Shown here one piece after another: positions 1-9,391 of a stretch of DNA of 64,000 nucleotides. Made by a program: the position numbers and the translations under genes. How positions within the stretch are numbered: the stretch's first letter is position 1; every line of letters starts with the position of its first letter. The notes below the pieces were generated by a model that worked only from the letters and a program-made list of their open reading frames with translations, was not told the DNA's origin and did no database searches. The DNA comes from Limimonas halophila (GTDB taxonomy: Bacteria; Pseudomonadota; Alphaproteobacteria; Kiloniellales; Rhodovibrionaceae), in contig NZ_FNCE01000005.1 in the NCBI RefSeq assembly GCF_900100655.1, positions 1-64,000 on the forward strand, in the 5' to 3' direction.

Positions 1-215
1 ATACCAGCGGCTGTGGAGGTATATTGATTTTGGTATATGGCCTCATTCTGTCTTTCTCCTGAAAGGAGAAAGGACCAACCCGCCGATGCCGCAGCTTCCT
101 ACGGAGATGAGGCGGCTCAAACTTCACTCTTATGATTCTATCTCCATGTCCACTCGTATCATCCCGGCGCGATGCTGGTCTCCAGAGCCAGATGCGATCG
201 AACCGCCAAAAGTTC

Positions 216-418
216 GTGAGAGACCCATTCGCTTCAGCGAGACGCCGGTGTCGAATGTCAGAGGGGGTTAAACACCCTCGTGTTTACGCCAATCCGAAGC
301 CCGACGCCCGTGCGAGCTTGAGAGACCCATTCACCTCAGCGCGACGCCGGTGTCGAGTGACAGGTGCGATTAACAGCTTCAGCTCGCGCGCCGACGGCGC
401 GCTAACACGCCTGTGTTT
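216..418 (+). repeat. Two copies of a dispersed extragenic repeat
   Basis: Two direct copies (about 216-251 and 319-363) share a TGAGAGACCCATTC start and an ACGCCGGTGTCGA end followed by TGTCAG or TGACAG. The same block recurs at 34.05-34.27, 39.11-39.25 and (inverted) 50.46-50.52 kb. The first copy is followed by a perfect 7-bp hairpin, TAAACAC-N4-GTGTTTA, at 269-286. The second is followed by a weaker AACAC-N4-GTGTT hairpin at 404-417 that touches the leuD stop codon (complement of 417-419). Positions 1-215 show no convincing gene, and the short open frames there lack a ribosome binding site. Confidence 0.8.
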
Positions 419-1022
419 AGAACAGCCACGGGCGGCGCTGCTTGTCCTGCTCCTCGAAGGCCGTGATGGCGGCGTCGTTTTCCAGCGTCAGCGCGATGTC
501 GTCGAGCCCGTTGTAGAGGCAGTGCTTGCGGAAGGGCTCGATCTCGAAACCGTAGGTCCCGACCTCGGGATCGGTGACGGTCTGGGCGTCCAGATCCACG
601 GTGAAGCGGCCCCCGTCGCCGCGTTCGGCGAGGGCGCGCAGGTGGCGCACCTGCTCGACGGGCAGGGTGATGGGCAGGATACCGTTCTTGAAGCAGTTGC
701 CGTAAAAGATGTCGGCGAAGCTTTCGGCGATGATGCAGCGGATGCCGTGGTCCAGCAGCGCCCAGGGGGCGTGCTCGCGCGACGAGCCGCAGCCGAAGTT
801 GTCGCCGGCGATCAGGATCTGCGCGCCCTGGTACTCGGGTCGGTCGAGGACGAAGTCGACCGGATCGCCGTTGTCGTCGAAGCGCAGGTCGTAGAAGAGC
901 CCGCGCGACAGGCCGGTGCGCTTGATCGTCTTCAGGAACTGCTTGGGGATGATCATGTCGGTGTCGACGTTGTCCATCCCCAACGGCACCGCCGTCGCGG
1001 TCAGACGCGTGAAGGGCTCCAT
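417..1022 (-). CDS. leuD: 3-isopropylmalate dehydratase small subunit
   Basis: This is the swivel subunit of isopropylmalate isomerase, which works with LeuC in leucine biosynthesis in the cytoplasm. The 201-residue product has the normal family length and carries [16 protein letters not shown] at residues 73-88, the substrate-recognition loop of LeuD. The ATG at 1022 is chosen because GGAGG lies just upstream (complement of 1032-1036) and it gives the classic N-terminus [14 protein letters not shown]; the open frame runs further upstream without similarity. leuC is not adjacent: it ends about 11 kb away at 12128, on the same strand. The stop codon lies in a small hairpin of the dispersed repeat. 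Confidence 0.96.
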   Translation of the reverse strand: MEPFTRLTATAVPLGMDNVDTDMIIPKQFLKTIKRTGLSRGLFYDLRFDDNGDPVDFVLDRPEYQGAQILIAGDNFGCGSSREHAPWALLDHGIRCIIAESFADIFYGNCFKNGILPITLPVEQVRHLRALAERGDGGRFTVDLDAQTVTDPEVGTYGFEIEPFRKHCLYNGLDDIALTLENDAAITAFEEQDKQRRPWLF

Positions 1023-1096
1023 GATGCCGGACCTCCGCTGATGACTGGCGGCAGGGATGTAACCATCCACGGCCGCCGCGGCAAGCATCGCCGCTT

Positions 1097-2134
1097 TTAC
1101 GGGCAGGGGTAGGTGTAGACGCGGTGGATGTCCTCCAGCTCGGCCAGCAGCTCCTCGGACAGCGTGACGTCGTGGGCGTCGATGTCGGCCTTGAGCTGGG
1201 ACATCTTGGTGGCGCCGATGATGGCGGCGGTGGTGAAGGGCCGCGAGACGACGTAGCGGATCGCCATCTGCGCCGGGTCGAGGCCGTGGCGGCGCGCGGC
1301 GTCGACGTAGGCTTCCGTGGCCTTCAGGCCCTGCGGCTTGCGGTAGCGCGAGTTCTGCGGGTAGAGCGTCAGCCGCGCGTCCGGCGGCTCCGCGCCGTGC
1401 AGGTACTTGCCGGTGAGCATCCCGGCGGCCAGCGGCGCGTAGGCCAGCAGGCCGCAGTCCTCGCGGATGGCGATCTCGGCGTTGCCGGCCTCGAAGCTGC
1501 GGTTCAGCAGGCTGTAGGGGTTCTGGATGCTGGCGATGCGCGGTCCGCCGCCCTGTTCGGCGAGGGCCAGGTAGCGCATCACGCCCCACGGCGTTTCGTT
1601 GGACACGCCGACGTGCTTGATCTTGCCGCTGCGCTGGATCGCGTCCAGCGCTTCCAGGGTGTCTTCCAGCGGCGTCCACTGGCCGTCGGCGGTGAAGTCG
1701 AAGCCCAGCTTGCCGAAGTAGTTGGACGGCCGCTCGGGCCAGTGCAGCTGGTAGAGGTCGATGGCGTCCGTGCCCAACCGGCGCAGGCTGGCGTCCACGG
1801 CGTTTTCCAGGTTTTCGCGCGTGAAGCGCGGGCCGCCGCGGACGTGGGCGAAGCGCTGGCCGGGGCCGAGCGCCTTGGAGGCGAGCACGATCTTGTCGCG
1901 CGTGCCGCGCGCCTTCAGCCACGCGCCGATGATTTCCTCGGTGCGGCCGTGCAGCTCGTCCTGGTAGGGCGTGGGATACATCTCCGCCGTGTCGACAAAG
2001 TTGATCCCGCGCTCCAGGGCGTAGTCCATCTGCTCGAAGGCCTCGTCGCGCGTGTTCTGCGTGCCCCAGGTCATCGTGCCCAGGCACAGCGCGCTCACGC
2101 GCAGCCCGGTGCGGCCGAGCGGGCGGTACTCCAT
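1097..2134 (-). CDS. Aldo/keto reductase, Tas-like
   Basis: This is an NADPH-dependent aldo/keto reductase of 345 residues, the length of E. coli Tas. The catalytic tetrad is visible: Asp48 and Tyr53 in NFVDTAEMY, Lys87 in LASKALG and His131 in LYQLHWP. The extended segment after the His ([12 protein letters not shown]) resembles Tas rather than short reductases. The ATG at 2134 is chosen because GGGGAG precedes it and [14 protein letters not shown] is the standard start; the longer frame to 2266 is arginine-rich and unlikely. The physiological substrate cannot be told from sequence. It lies 74 bp upstream of leuD in the same direction and may be cotranscribed with it. Confidence 0.9.
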   Translation of the reverse strand: MEYRPLGRTGLRVSALCLGTMTWGTQNTRDEAFEQMDYALERGINFVDTAEMYPTPYQDELHGRTEEIIGAWLKARGTRDKIVLASKALGPGQRFAHVRGGPRFTRENLENAVDASLRRLGTDAIDLYQLHWPERPSNYFGKLGFDFTADGQWTPLEDTLEALDAIQRSGKIKHVGVSNETPWGVMRYLALAEQGGGPRIASIQNPYSLLNRSFEAGNAEIAIREDCGLLAYAPLAAGMLTGKYLHGAEPPDARLTLYPQNSRYRKPQGLKATEAYVDAARRHGLDPAQMAIRYVVSRPFTTAAIIGATKMSQLKADIDAHDVTLSEELLAELEDIHRVYTYPCP

Positions 2135-2399
2135 CGGCTGCTCCCCTTTGCTGTTGCGCGCGGAGGCTTGCACATGCGCGGGCGGGCGCAAAGCCCGCCA
2201 AAGCCGCGTCACGGGCGCGCGCCGCGCCGCTGGCGGACATCGACACAACCGGGTACCGTGTGGCAATTCCTTGAATCAAACCGTTTGCGCTTGAACTCCG
2301 GCGTTGGAGCGCGAATATTTGATGGCAGAGGTTCTCAGCGCGGGCCGGTGTGCCGGACGCGTGCGTGAATCACCGCTGACCGGAAGGGAACGGACAAAC

Positions 2400-3125
2400 A
2401 TGGCAGAGAGCCCTGATCGCCGCACGATGACGCGCGCGCAGGCGGAGGCCGCACAGGTCGACGTCGGGCTGCGCAACTACATGCTGCGCGTCTACAACTA
2501 CATGGCGCTGGGCGTGGCGTTCACGGGCGCGGTCTCGCTCCTGACGCTGTCGAGCCCGGCCATCTTCCAGACCGTCGCCAGCCTGATGCTGCTGTGGTTC
2601 ATCGGCATCCTGGGGCTGAGCTTCTTCGGCCCGCGCATCATCGCCAGCAAGTCGGTGGGCGCGGCGCAGATCTGCTTCTGGACCTACGCCGGGCTTTGGG
2701 GGCTCTTCCTCGCGCCCGTGCTGATGCAGTACCTCTCGATGGATCCGTGGCTGGTGCCCCGGGCGTTCTTCATCACGACCGGCGCCTTCGCGGGGCTGAG
2801 CCTGTTCGGCTACACCACGAAGAAGGATCTGGGCCCGGTCGGCACCTTCTGCGCCATGGCGCTGATGGGGATGATCGTGGTGATGATCGTCAGCTTCTTC
2901 TTCACCACGGGCTCGCTGTTCTCGCTCCTGTTCTCCGGCGCCGTCGTGCTGATCATGGCCGGCATGACCGCGTATCAGACGCAGGAGGTGAAGAACCGCT
3001 ACGACGCCGGCGATTCGGGCGACGTGGCGGCCAGCAAGTCCATCTTCGGCGCCTTCGAGCTGTACACGACCTTCATGGTCATGTTCATCAACGTCCTGCA
3101 GATCCTGGGCATCATGCAGGAATGA
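2400..3125 (+). CDS. Bax inhibitor-1/YccA family membrane protein
   Basis: This 241-residue protein is almost entirely hydrophobic after residue 30, with about seven predicted membrane segments, as in the BI-1 (TMBIM/YbhL/YccA) family. The N-terminus (VDVGLRNYMLRVYNYMALG) is the typical amphipathic entry of alphaproteobacterial members, and the end (FELYTTFMVMFINVLQILG) matches the last helix. Family members are pH-sensitive calcium leak channels or modulators of FtsH proteolysis; the role here is not determined. The ATG at 2400 follows GGAAGGGA and matches the family start. It diverges from the aldo/keto reductase. Confidence 0.92.
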   Translation: MAESPDRRTMTRAQAEAAQVDVGLRNYMLRVYNYMALGVAFTGAVSLLTLSSPAIFQTVASLMLLWFIGILGLSFFGPRIIASKSVGAAQICFWTYAGLWGLFLAPVLMQYLSMDPWLVPRAFFITTGAFAGLSLFGYTTKKDLGPVGTFCAMALMGMIVVMIVSFFFTTGSLFSLLFSGAVVLIMAGMTAYQTQEVKNRYDAGDSGDVAASKSIFGAFELYTTFMVMFINVLQILGIMQE

Positions 3126-3156
3126 CGCCGGCGCCCACGCGGCGCGGTCGGACCCG

Positions 3157-3192
3157 ACGGCCCGGACGGCTCGCGCCGCCCGGGCCGTTTGC
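3157..3192 (+). terminator. Probable terminator after the BI-1 gene
   Basis: A GC-rich inverted repeat, ACGGCCCGG (3157-3165) and CCGGGCCGT (3180-3188), followed by TTGCTGTT lies 31 bp after the BI-1 stop. The T run is short, so termination may be partial. Confidence 0.5.
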
Positions 3193-3374
3193 TGTTCGGG
3201 GCCATCCCCGGGCCGCCGCCATCGCTGCGCTGCGGCACTTCCTCTAAAAAGCCAAGTTTTACCAAAAATCACGGAAATTTGAGCCGCCGGCCACCTTGCC
3301 GGAACACCGGTTTATGCGCTGTGGTGGAGACTGCCACCATGTTTCGCAACTGTTGTGCAGCCGTGTGAGGCTCC

Positions 3375-5243
3375 ATGCCGGCGTTCCGGCACCTGTTGAC
3401 CCGCTTGAGCGCATCCCTGCGCTGCCGGCTGTGCTGGCGCGTCGCCGCCGTGGTGTTCCTCAGCATCCTGCTGGTCGAAGCCGTCATCCTGGTACCGTCC
3501 TACTTCGACTACCGCTCGGATCTCGTGGCCCGGGCGCGGCACGGCGGGCAGGCGGCGCTCACCGCGTTGCTGTCGCCCGTCGCCGACGGGCGAAGCGAGC
3601 CGCACGTGCACAGCGTGCTGCAAGCGGGCAAGCGGCTGCCCGGCGCGACGCCGGTGCAGGGCGGGCGGCTGCTCACGCCCGAGGGCGCGGAACTGGGCCG
3701 CTTCGGCGACGCGCCGAAGACCCTGCCGGACGCGCTGCGCGACGGCCCGGCGTGGACGGACGGGGGGCGCTCCCTGCTGGTCTACTACCCGCCGGAAGAG
3801 CTCAACGTCACCGGGTACGGCGTCGTCGCGCGGCTGCAAGCGGGCTGGATCGAGACCGAGCTGCACGCCTTCGTCTGGCGCATCGCCGGGTTGGTGTTGC
3901 TCATCTCGCTGACGGTGTGCGCCGCCACGATGGCCGTGGTCGGGCGCACGGCATTGGCTCCCATGCTGCGGCTGCGCGACCGGCTTCAGCGCGCAATGGC
4001 CGATCCCGAGCACGCCGATTCGCTCCGCGTCGAGGCCGGCAACGACGAATGGCGCGACGTCGGGCGTGCGGTGCGCGACCTGCTGCGCCACGTCGCGCGC
4101 ACGCACCGAGAGGATCTGGCGTTCATGCACGCGCTGGCCGACCAGACCAGCGACGCCATCGTCGCCTACGACGCCCACGACCGGCCGGTGTACGCCAACG
4201 CCGCGGCGCGCAGCTTCGTCGGCGCGGACAGCTTCGACGCCATGGCCGCCGACGGCCTGCCACGCGCTCGCCTGCCCGAGGAGGAGACGCTGCGCAGCCT
4301 GGGCGAGCTGGTGCGCGAGGGTGTGGGCGAGGGCGAGGTCGTCGCCGAGGACGCGGACGGCGCGCCGCGGCCGATGCTGCTCAAGATCGCGGACCTCGGG
4401 GAGCGCACGAGCGGCGCGGTGTGCCGTTACGCTTCGCTGACGGACATCTCCGAGCTGCGCGCGACGCAGGAGCGCCTGGAGCGCCAGAACATGGAGCTGG
4501 AGGCGGCCAACCGCGCCAAGAGCGAGTTCCTGGCCAACGTCAGTCACGAACTGCGGACACCGCTCAACGCCATCATCGGTTTCTCCGAACTGTTGCGCGA
4601 TCAAGCTTTTCCGGACGAAAGCAGCGCCCAGTTCCGCGAGTACTGCGAGGACATCCATGTCAGCGGCCAACACCTCCTGGCGCTGATCAACGACATCTTG
4701 GACATCTCCAAGGTCGAGGCCGGGCGCTACACGCTGCAGGAAACGGAGCTGGCGCCGTCGGATCTGCTGCACGCCTCGCTGCGGCTGGTGCGCGGGCGGC
4801 AGGAAGCGCGCACCGTGGACCTGGAGGTGGACGCGCCGGCGGGGCTGCCCCGGGTCTGGGCCGATCACCGGGCGATCAAGCAGATCCTGGTCAATCTGCT
4901 CGCCAACGCGCTCAAGTTCACGCCGGAGGGCGAGCGTGTCACCGCCTACGCCACGCGAAGCAGGGACGGGGGCGTGGAGATCGGCGTGCGCGACACCGGG
5001 CCGGGTATGTCGCGCGACCAGATCGCCCGCGCCTTCCGGCCCTTCGAGCAGGTCAATGCGGATCGCCATCGCCGCAAGGCCGAGGGCACGGGGCTGGGGC
5101 TGACGCTGGTGAAGGAGCTGGCGGAGCTGCACGACGGGTCGGTGAGCGTGGACAGCACGCCGGGCGAGGGCACGACGGTGCGCATCCACCTGCCGCCGTC
5201 GCGCGTCGTGGGCGTGCGGGACACCGTCGAGGCCGCGTCCTGA
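3375..5243 (+). CDS. Membrane-bound PAS sensor histidine kinase (orphan)
   Basis: This 622-residue hybrid-less sensor kinase has a first membrane helix at about residues 24-46, a periplasmic sensor of about 130 residues, and a second helix near 180-205. A PAS-like domain follows at about 245-360. The HisKA dimerisation helix carries the phospho-acceptor His391 in NVSHELRTPLNAIIGFSEL, and a HATPase_c domain has the N box (QILVNLLANALKFTPEG), G1 (VRDTGPGMS), F box (FRPFEQ) and G2 (GTGLGLTLVKEL). No response regulator is adjacent, so its partner and signal are unknown. The ATG at 3375 follows GAGG. Confidence 0.93.
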   Translation: MPAFRHLLTRLSASLRCRLCWRVAAVVFLSILLVEAVILVPSYFDYRSDLVARARHGGQAALTALLSPVADGRSEPHVHSVLQAGKRLPGATPVQGGRLLTPEGAELGRFGDAPKTLPDALRDGPAWTDGGRSLLVYYPPEELNVTGYGVVARLQAGWIETELHAFVWRIAGLVLLISLTVCAATMAVVGRTALAPMLRLRDRLQRAMADPEHADSLRVEAGNDEWRDVGRAVRDLLRHVARTHREDLAFMHALADQTSDAIVAYDAHDRPVYANAAARSFVGADSFDAMAADGLPRARLPEEETLRSLGELVREGVGEGEVVAEDADGAPRPMLLKIADLGERTSGAVCRYASLTDISELRATQERLERQNMELEAANRAKSEFLANVSHELRTPLNAIIGFSELLRDQAFPDESSAQFREYCEDIHVSGQHLLALINDILDISKVEAGRYTLQETELAPSDLLHASLRLVRGRQEARTVDLEVDAPAGLPRVWADHRAIKQILVNLLANALKFTPEGERVTAYATRSRDGGVEIGVRDTGPGMSRDQIARAFRPFEQVNADRHRRKAEGTGLGLTLVKELAELHDGSVSVDSTPGEGTTVRIHLPPSRVVGVRDTVEAAS

Positions 5244-5272
5244 CGGCATGCCCGGCCGGCCGCCGCGACGGG

Positions 5273-5476
5273 TCAGGCGGGAACCCGGCTCAGGCCGGCG
5301 AGGAGCAGCAGGATCCCGCACAGCACGAGAAGCCCGCCGGTCACGCAGACGATGCCGCCCAGCGCGCGGTGGGCGATCCCGGCATGCTCCGTCACCATCG
5401 GCGCCGTGACGGCGCACATGAAGGCGCCGAGCGGCGTGAGAACCAGGAAATAGCCGATGCAGTCCAGCGCGGACAT
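5273..5476 (-). CDS. Small two-helix membrane protein, unknown function
   Basis: The 67-residue product has two hydrophobic segments (about residues 8-25 and 38-62) separated by a short polar loop with MVTEHAGIAHR. The loop and second helix resemble small uncharacterised alphaproteobacterial inner-membrane proteins. There is no strong ribosome binding site before the ATG at 5476, and the gene is convergent with the histidine kinase, so expression is not certain. The longer frame reaching 7048 is antisense to queCE and is not real. Confidence 0.55.
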   Translation of the reverse strand: MSALDCIGYFLVLTPLGAFMCAVTAPMVTEHAGIAHRALGGIVCVTGGLLVLCGILLLLAGLSRVPA

Positions 5477-5598
5477 GAGAGCGACCGTGGTGTGTGGTTT
5501 CCCGATGGCGGCTGAGACCAGTCTGCCCAAGCGGACGGGTGGCACAATGGCGCTCACGGGAATATGACCGGGACGGGGCGAGCGAACGGGAGGCCCGG

Positions 5599-6315
5599 AT
5601 GCGCGATGACGCGGCGCTGCTGCTGTTTTCCGGCGGCCAGGACAGTGCCACCTGCCTGGCGTGGGCCCTGACGCGGTTTGCGCACGTGGAAACGGTCGGC
5701 TTCGCCTACGGCCAGCGCCACGACGTGGAAATGCGCTGCCGCGAGGATGTCCGAGCGGCGGTGCCGGCGAGCCTCGACGCCGATGCCGGGACCCTTGGTG
5801 AAGACCACCTCGTGGAGGCATCCGGGCTGGCGCAGGTCGCTGAGAGCGCGCTGACCAGCGAGCGCGCCATCGAGATGGCGGACGACGGCCTGCCCAGCAC
5901 CTTCGTGCCGGGGCGCAACTTGATCTTCCTGACCTACGCGGCGGCCCTGGGCTACCGGCGCGGGCTGCGCCACCTCGTCGGCGGCATGTGCGAGACGGAC
6001 TACTCCGGCTACCCGGACTGCCGCGACGACACCGTGAAGGCCATGCAGGTGGCGCTGAACCTGGGCATGGCGGCGCGCTTCGTGCTGCACACCCCGCTGA
6101 TGTGGCGCGACAAGGCCGCCACCTGGGCGCTGGCGGAGCAGCTCGGCGGCGGCGAGCTGGTGGAGACGATCCGCGTGCGCACGCACACCTGCTACCGCGG
6201 CGACCGCTCCGTGGAACATGCCTGGGGCTACGGCTGCGGCACCTGCCCGGCGTGCGAGCTGCGCGCCGAGGGCTGGCGGCGCTACCGCGCGGGCGAGGCG
6301 ACGGATGGCGTATAG
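5599..6315 (+). CDS. queC: 7-cyano-7-deazaguanine synthase
   Basis: QueC makes preQ0 from 7-carboxy-7-deazaguanine using ATP and ammonia, in the queuosine tRNA-modification pathway. The 238-residue product has the PP-loop ATP-binding motif [15 protein letters not shown] near the N-terminus and the C-terminal zinc-binding cysteines HTCYRG...[11 protein letters not shown]. The ATG at 5599 follows GGGAGG by a good distance. It overlaps queE by 11 nt, which argues for translational coupling. QueD and QueF are not in this window. Confidence 0.96.
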   Translation: MRDDAALLLFSGGQDSATCLAWALTRFAHVETVGFAYGQRHDVEMRCREDVRAAVPASLDADAGTLGEDHLVEASGLAQVAESALTSERAIEMADDGLPSTFVPGRNLIFLTYAAALGYRRGLRHLVGGMCETDYSGYPDCRDDTVKAMQVALNLGMAARFVLHTPLMWRDKAATWALAEQLGGGELVETIRVRTHTCYRGDRSVEHAWGYGCGTCPACELRAEGWRRYRAGEATDGV

Positions 6316-6937
6316 CGCCAAGGAAATCTTCTACACCCTGCAGGGCGAGGGCGCGCACGCCGGCCGGCCGGCAGTGTTCTGCCGATTCGCGGGCTGCAAC
6401 TTGTGGTCCGGGCTGGAGCGTGACCGCGCGCACGCCGTCTGCCAGTTCTGCGACACCGACTTCGTGGGCACGGACGGCCCCGGCGGCGGCAAGTTCCGCG
6501 ACGCCGACGCGCTGGCGGAGGCGGTGGCCGACAAATGGCCGAACGAGCAGGGCGCGCCCTTTGTCGTCTGCACGGGCGGAGAGCCGCTGCTGCAACTGGA
6601 CGCGGCGGCGGTGGCCGCGTTCCACGCGCGCGGCTTCGCCGTGGCGATCGAGACCAACGGCACGCGCGTCCCGCCCGCCGGGGTGGACTGGGTGTGCATG
6701 AGCCCCAAGGCGGGCGCGCCGCTGACCTTGACCGAAGGCGACGAACTGAAGCTGATCTACCCGCAGCACGGGGCACCGCCCGAGGCGTACGCCGACCTCG
6801 CTTTCCGGTACTTCTACCTGCAGCCCATGGACGGGCCCGAGCTTCAGGCCAACACCGAGGCCGCCGTGGCCTACTGCATGGCCAACCCGCAGTGGCGGCT
6901 CAGCCTGCAAACGCACAAGATGCTGGGGATCCGTTGA
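6305..6937 (+). CDS. queE: 7-carboxy-7-deazaguanine synthase (radical SAM)
   Basis: QueE is the radical-SAM ring-contraction enzyme that converts 6-carboxytetrahydropterin to CDG. The 210-residue protein begins [20 protein letters not shown], the QueE hallmark. It carries the non-canonical cluster motif C-X14-C-X2-C (from GCNLW to CQFCDTDF) known from Burkholderia QueE, instead of CX3CX2[13 protein letters not shown] and IETNGT are further family motifs. The start codon lies inside queC (overlap 6305-6315), so the two enzymes, consecutive in the pathway, are probably coupled. Confidence 0.96.
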   Translation: MAYSAKEIFYTLQGEGAHAGRPAVFCRFAGCNLWSGLERDRAHAVCQFCDTDFVGTDGPGGGKFRDADALAEAVADKWPNEQGAPFVVCTGGEPLLQLDAAAVAAFHARGFAVAIETNGTRVPPAGVDWVCMSPKAGAPLTLTEGDELKLIYPQHGAPPEAYADLAFRYFYLQPMDGPELQANTEAAVAYCMANPQWRLSLQTHKMLGIR

Positions 6938-6947
6938 GCGGGCGCGG

Positions 6948-9293
6948 TCAGCTCTCGCCCTCGCCCGGATAGGCGACGGCGGCCGGGCGCGAACGCCTCG
7001 GCTGGGCCGCGCGCGCTTCCGGCGCCTCGCCCGTGCTTTCCCCCTCAAGGCGCACGCGGGCGGGCGCGGCCTTGCCTTCGTGATCCTGGGTGAAGGCGAG
7101 GGTGCGGTGGGGCACGCCCAGCGTGATGCCCGCGGCGTCGAAGCGCGCCTTGGCGCGGCGCAGGATCTCCCGCCGCACGGCCCAGTGCATCAAGGGCCGG
7201 GTCTTCATGCGCACGCGCACCTCCATCCCGGCCTCGGTCATGCGCTCCAGCCCGAAGATCTCCATGGGCCCCAGGATCAGCGGTCCCCACTCGGCGTCGG
7301 TGCGCAGCTCCTCCCCGATGTCCTCCAGGATGGCGGTGACGGCGTTGACGTCCTCCCGGTAGCCCACGGGGAGGTCGGCCAGCGCGTAGCCGTGGTCGCG
7401 CGTCATGTTCAGCACGCTCGTGACCTCGTTGAAGGGCACGACGTGGACGTAGCCGTTGAGATCCCGCAACGAGACCGTGCGGATCGTGAGCGCCTGCACC
7501 TCGCCGCTGTGGCCGCCGATTTCCACCCAGTCGCCCACGGCCAGGCTGTTCTCCGCCAGGATGAAGACGCCCGTGATGACGTCCTTCACCAGCGTCTGCG
7601 CGCCGAAGCCGATGGCCACGCCGATCACGCCCGCGCCGGCCAGCAACGGGCCGATGTTCAGGCCCAGCTCCGGCAGTACCAGGATCGCCGCCACGAGGAT
7701 GACGACGCCGCGGATGACGTTGCGCGCCAGCGGCAGCAGCGTCTCCATGCGGGCGCGCTGGCGCGGGTCGTCGCGTTCGCGGCTGCGCGCCAGCCGCCGG
7801 GCGATGACGGCGTCGATTCCCTCCCACACCGCGAACGCCGCGGTCGCCGTGAGGACCACCGCCAGGACGGTGAGGATGACCTCTCGGCCCAGGCTCGACG
7901 TCAGCCAGTCCAGCGTCCCTGCACCCCAGACGTGAAGGATGACGAGGACCGCGGCGATGTTGACCAGCCACCCGAGGACCCGCCGCAGCGCGGGGAGGAA
8001 GCGGTTCGCCGCCGGCTCCAGGCTGGGGCGGGCGCGGCGCATCTCCTCGCCGATGTGCAGGCAGCGTTTGAGGCCGCGGTCGAGGCCGATCTGAAGGACG
8101 CGCACGGCGATCAGGGTGATGATCGTGAGCGTCCCCGCCTCGGCCAGGAAGCGGAAGCCGCCCGGAATTTCCAGCGCCCACACCGCGTAGACGGCGACGA
8201 TGAAGACCGCTGCCACCAGGTGCCAGACCTCCGCCAGCGCGCGCATGCCCGGCGACCGCACGCGCGGCTCGTGCGCGGGACCGCGCAGCCAGCGCGCGAC
8301 GTGGGTGCGCATCTGCGTGAAGAAGACGATCAGCGCCACCGCCAGGCCGAGCGCCAGCAGGCGCTGGAGCACGTGGTACGCGCTCGTCGCCAGCCCCAGT
8401 TGGTCCAGGGCCTCCAGTCCCATGAAGCCGATGATCGCTGTGCCGCCCAGCCGCCGCAGCCAGCGCGTCAGGTGGCCGGCCATGGCGTCGCTCAACGGCA
8501 GGGGGCGCAGTTCCGGCGTCTGCGGGGCGAGGACGAAGCGCCCCACGATCATCAGTCCGCGCGCCGCCATCCACGCCTGGATCAGGAGCAACGCGACCAT
8601 CTCGGCCACGATTCCGAACCGCAGCAGCTGCACCACGCTCAGCGCCACCATCCCGAACGCGGCCACGGGCGCCGCGCGCATGAGCATGCGCAGGAAGGCC
8701 ATGGCGGTGCGGGCGCCGGCCGTGGGGCGCACGTGGGCGCGCAGACGCTCGCACTGCGGCCGCAGCAGCCAGGCGACGACGGCTTCGATGGCGAATCCCG
8801 CCAGCAGCACGATTGCCAGCCGCCCGGCCAGGCGCAGCCACGTGTTGCGGGCGGCCGGGTTCGCCATACCGGCCTGAAAGCGGTCGATCGCGGCCGGGAT
8901 GCGGCCGATCTCGGCGGCGAACTCGCTCAACGCCGTGCCGGCGGCGTTCAGGCGGTCGTTGAGCGTCTCGCGGGCCGAGGCCACGAGGCTTCTGGCCGCG
9001 CGCTTGGCGACCGGCTCTTCCTCGTCGCCGCCCGTCTCCTGCTGGGCGGCGAGGAGGGTGTCCAGCCGCCGCAGGAAGCGTTCCCGCGCCGCCGGATCGC
9101 GCAGCGTCTCCGCCAGCGCTTCCAGGTCTTTGCGGCTGACGGTCTCCTGCGCGCTGCCGGTTTGCTCGCTTTCCCGGCCGGCGTCGGCCACGAAGTCGGG
9201 CAGCTGCGGCGTCTGCGCGGTGACCGGGAGCGCGGTCGCGAGGGTGAGCAGGACAATGAGCGCGGGGATGGACCGCCGCAACAGCGTGCGCAC
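6948..9293 (-). CDS. Large MscS-family mechanosensitive channel, copy 1
   Basis: This inner-membrane channel opens on membrane tension to release solutes on osmotic downshock. From the GTG at 9293 it is 781 residues: a signal peptide (RRSIPALIVLLTLATALPVTAQ), a periplasmic helical region, many membrane helices, then the MscS pore and beta domain with LLAGAGVIGVAIGFGAQTLV and SLAVGDWVEIGGHSGEV. I chose the GTG because GGGGAG lies just upstream and the signal peptide starts at once; an ATG about 80 nt further upstream adds a polar, unconvincing extension. A paralogue of the same build lies at 18029-20260. It faces queE tail-to-tail with an 10-bp gap. Confidence 0.92.
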   Translation of the reverse strand: MRTLLRRSIPALIVLLTLATALPVTAQTPQLPDFVADAGRESEQTGSAQETVSRKDLEALAETLRDPAARERFLRRLDTLLAAQQETGGDEEEPVAKRAARSLVASARETLNDRLNAAGTALSEFAAEIGRIPAAIDRFQAGMANPAARNTWLRLAGRLAIVLLAGFAIEAVVAWLLRPQCERLRAHVRPTAGARTAMAFLRMLMRAAPVAAFGMVALSVVQLLRFGIVAEMVALLLIQAWMAARGLMIVGRFVLAPQTPELRPLPLSDAMAGHLTRWLRRLGGTAIIGFMGLEALDQLGLATSAYHVLQRLLALGLAVALIVFFTQMRTHVARWLRGPAHEPRVRSPGMRALAEVWHLVAAVFIVAVYAVWALEIPGGFRFLAEAGTLTIITLIAVRVLQIGLDRGLKRCLHIGEEMRRARPSLEPAANRFLPALRRVLGWLVNIAAVLVILHVWGAGTLDWLTSSLGREVILTVLAVVLTATAAFAVWEGIDAVIARRLARSRERDDPRQRARMETLLPLARNVIRGVVILVAAILVLPELGLNIGPLLAGAGVIGVAIGFGAQTLVKDVITGVFILAENSLAVGDWVEIGGHSGEVQALTIRTVSLRDLNGYVHVVPFNEVTSVLNMTRDHGYALADLPVGYREDVNAVTAILEDIGEELRTDAEWGPLILGPMEIFGLERMTEAGMEVRVRMKTRPLMHWAVRREILRRAKARFDAAGITLGVPHRTLAFTQDHEGKAAPARVRLEGESTGEAPEARAAQPRRSRPAAVAYPGEGES

Positions 9294-9391
9294 GAAGGCT
9301 CTCCCCAAAGGTTTCGTGTCGGCAGGGCATAGCGGCTTGCGGGCATCCCCGGCAAGCGGCGACCCCGTGCGCATCGTGTGGCGGGCGTGTG

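Noticed and set aside
1-271. Small plus-strand frames near the window start
   Set aside because: No ribosome binding site and they run into the dispersed repeats.
9293-9374. Upstream ATG for the first MscS gene
   Set aside because: It adds a polar stretch before the signal peptide; the GTG with GGGGAG upstream fits better.
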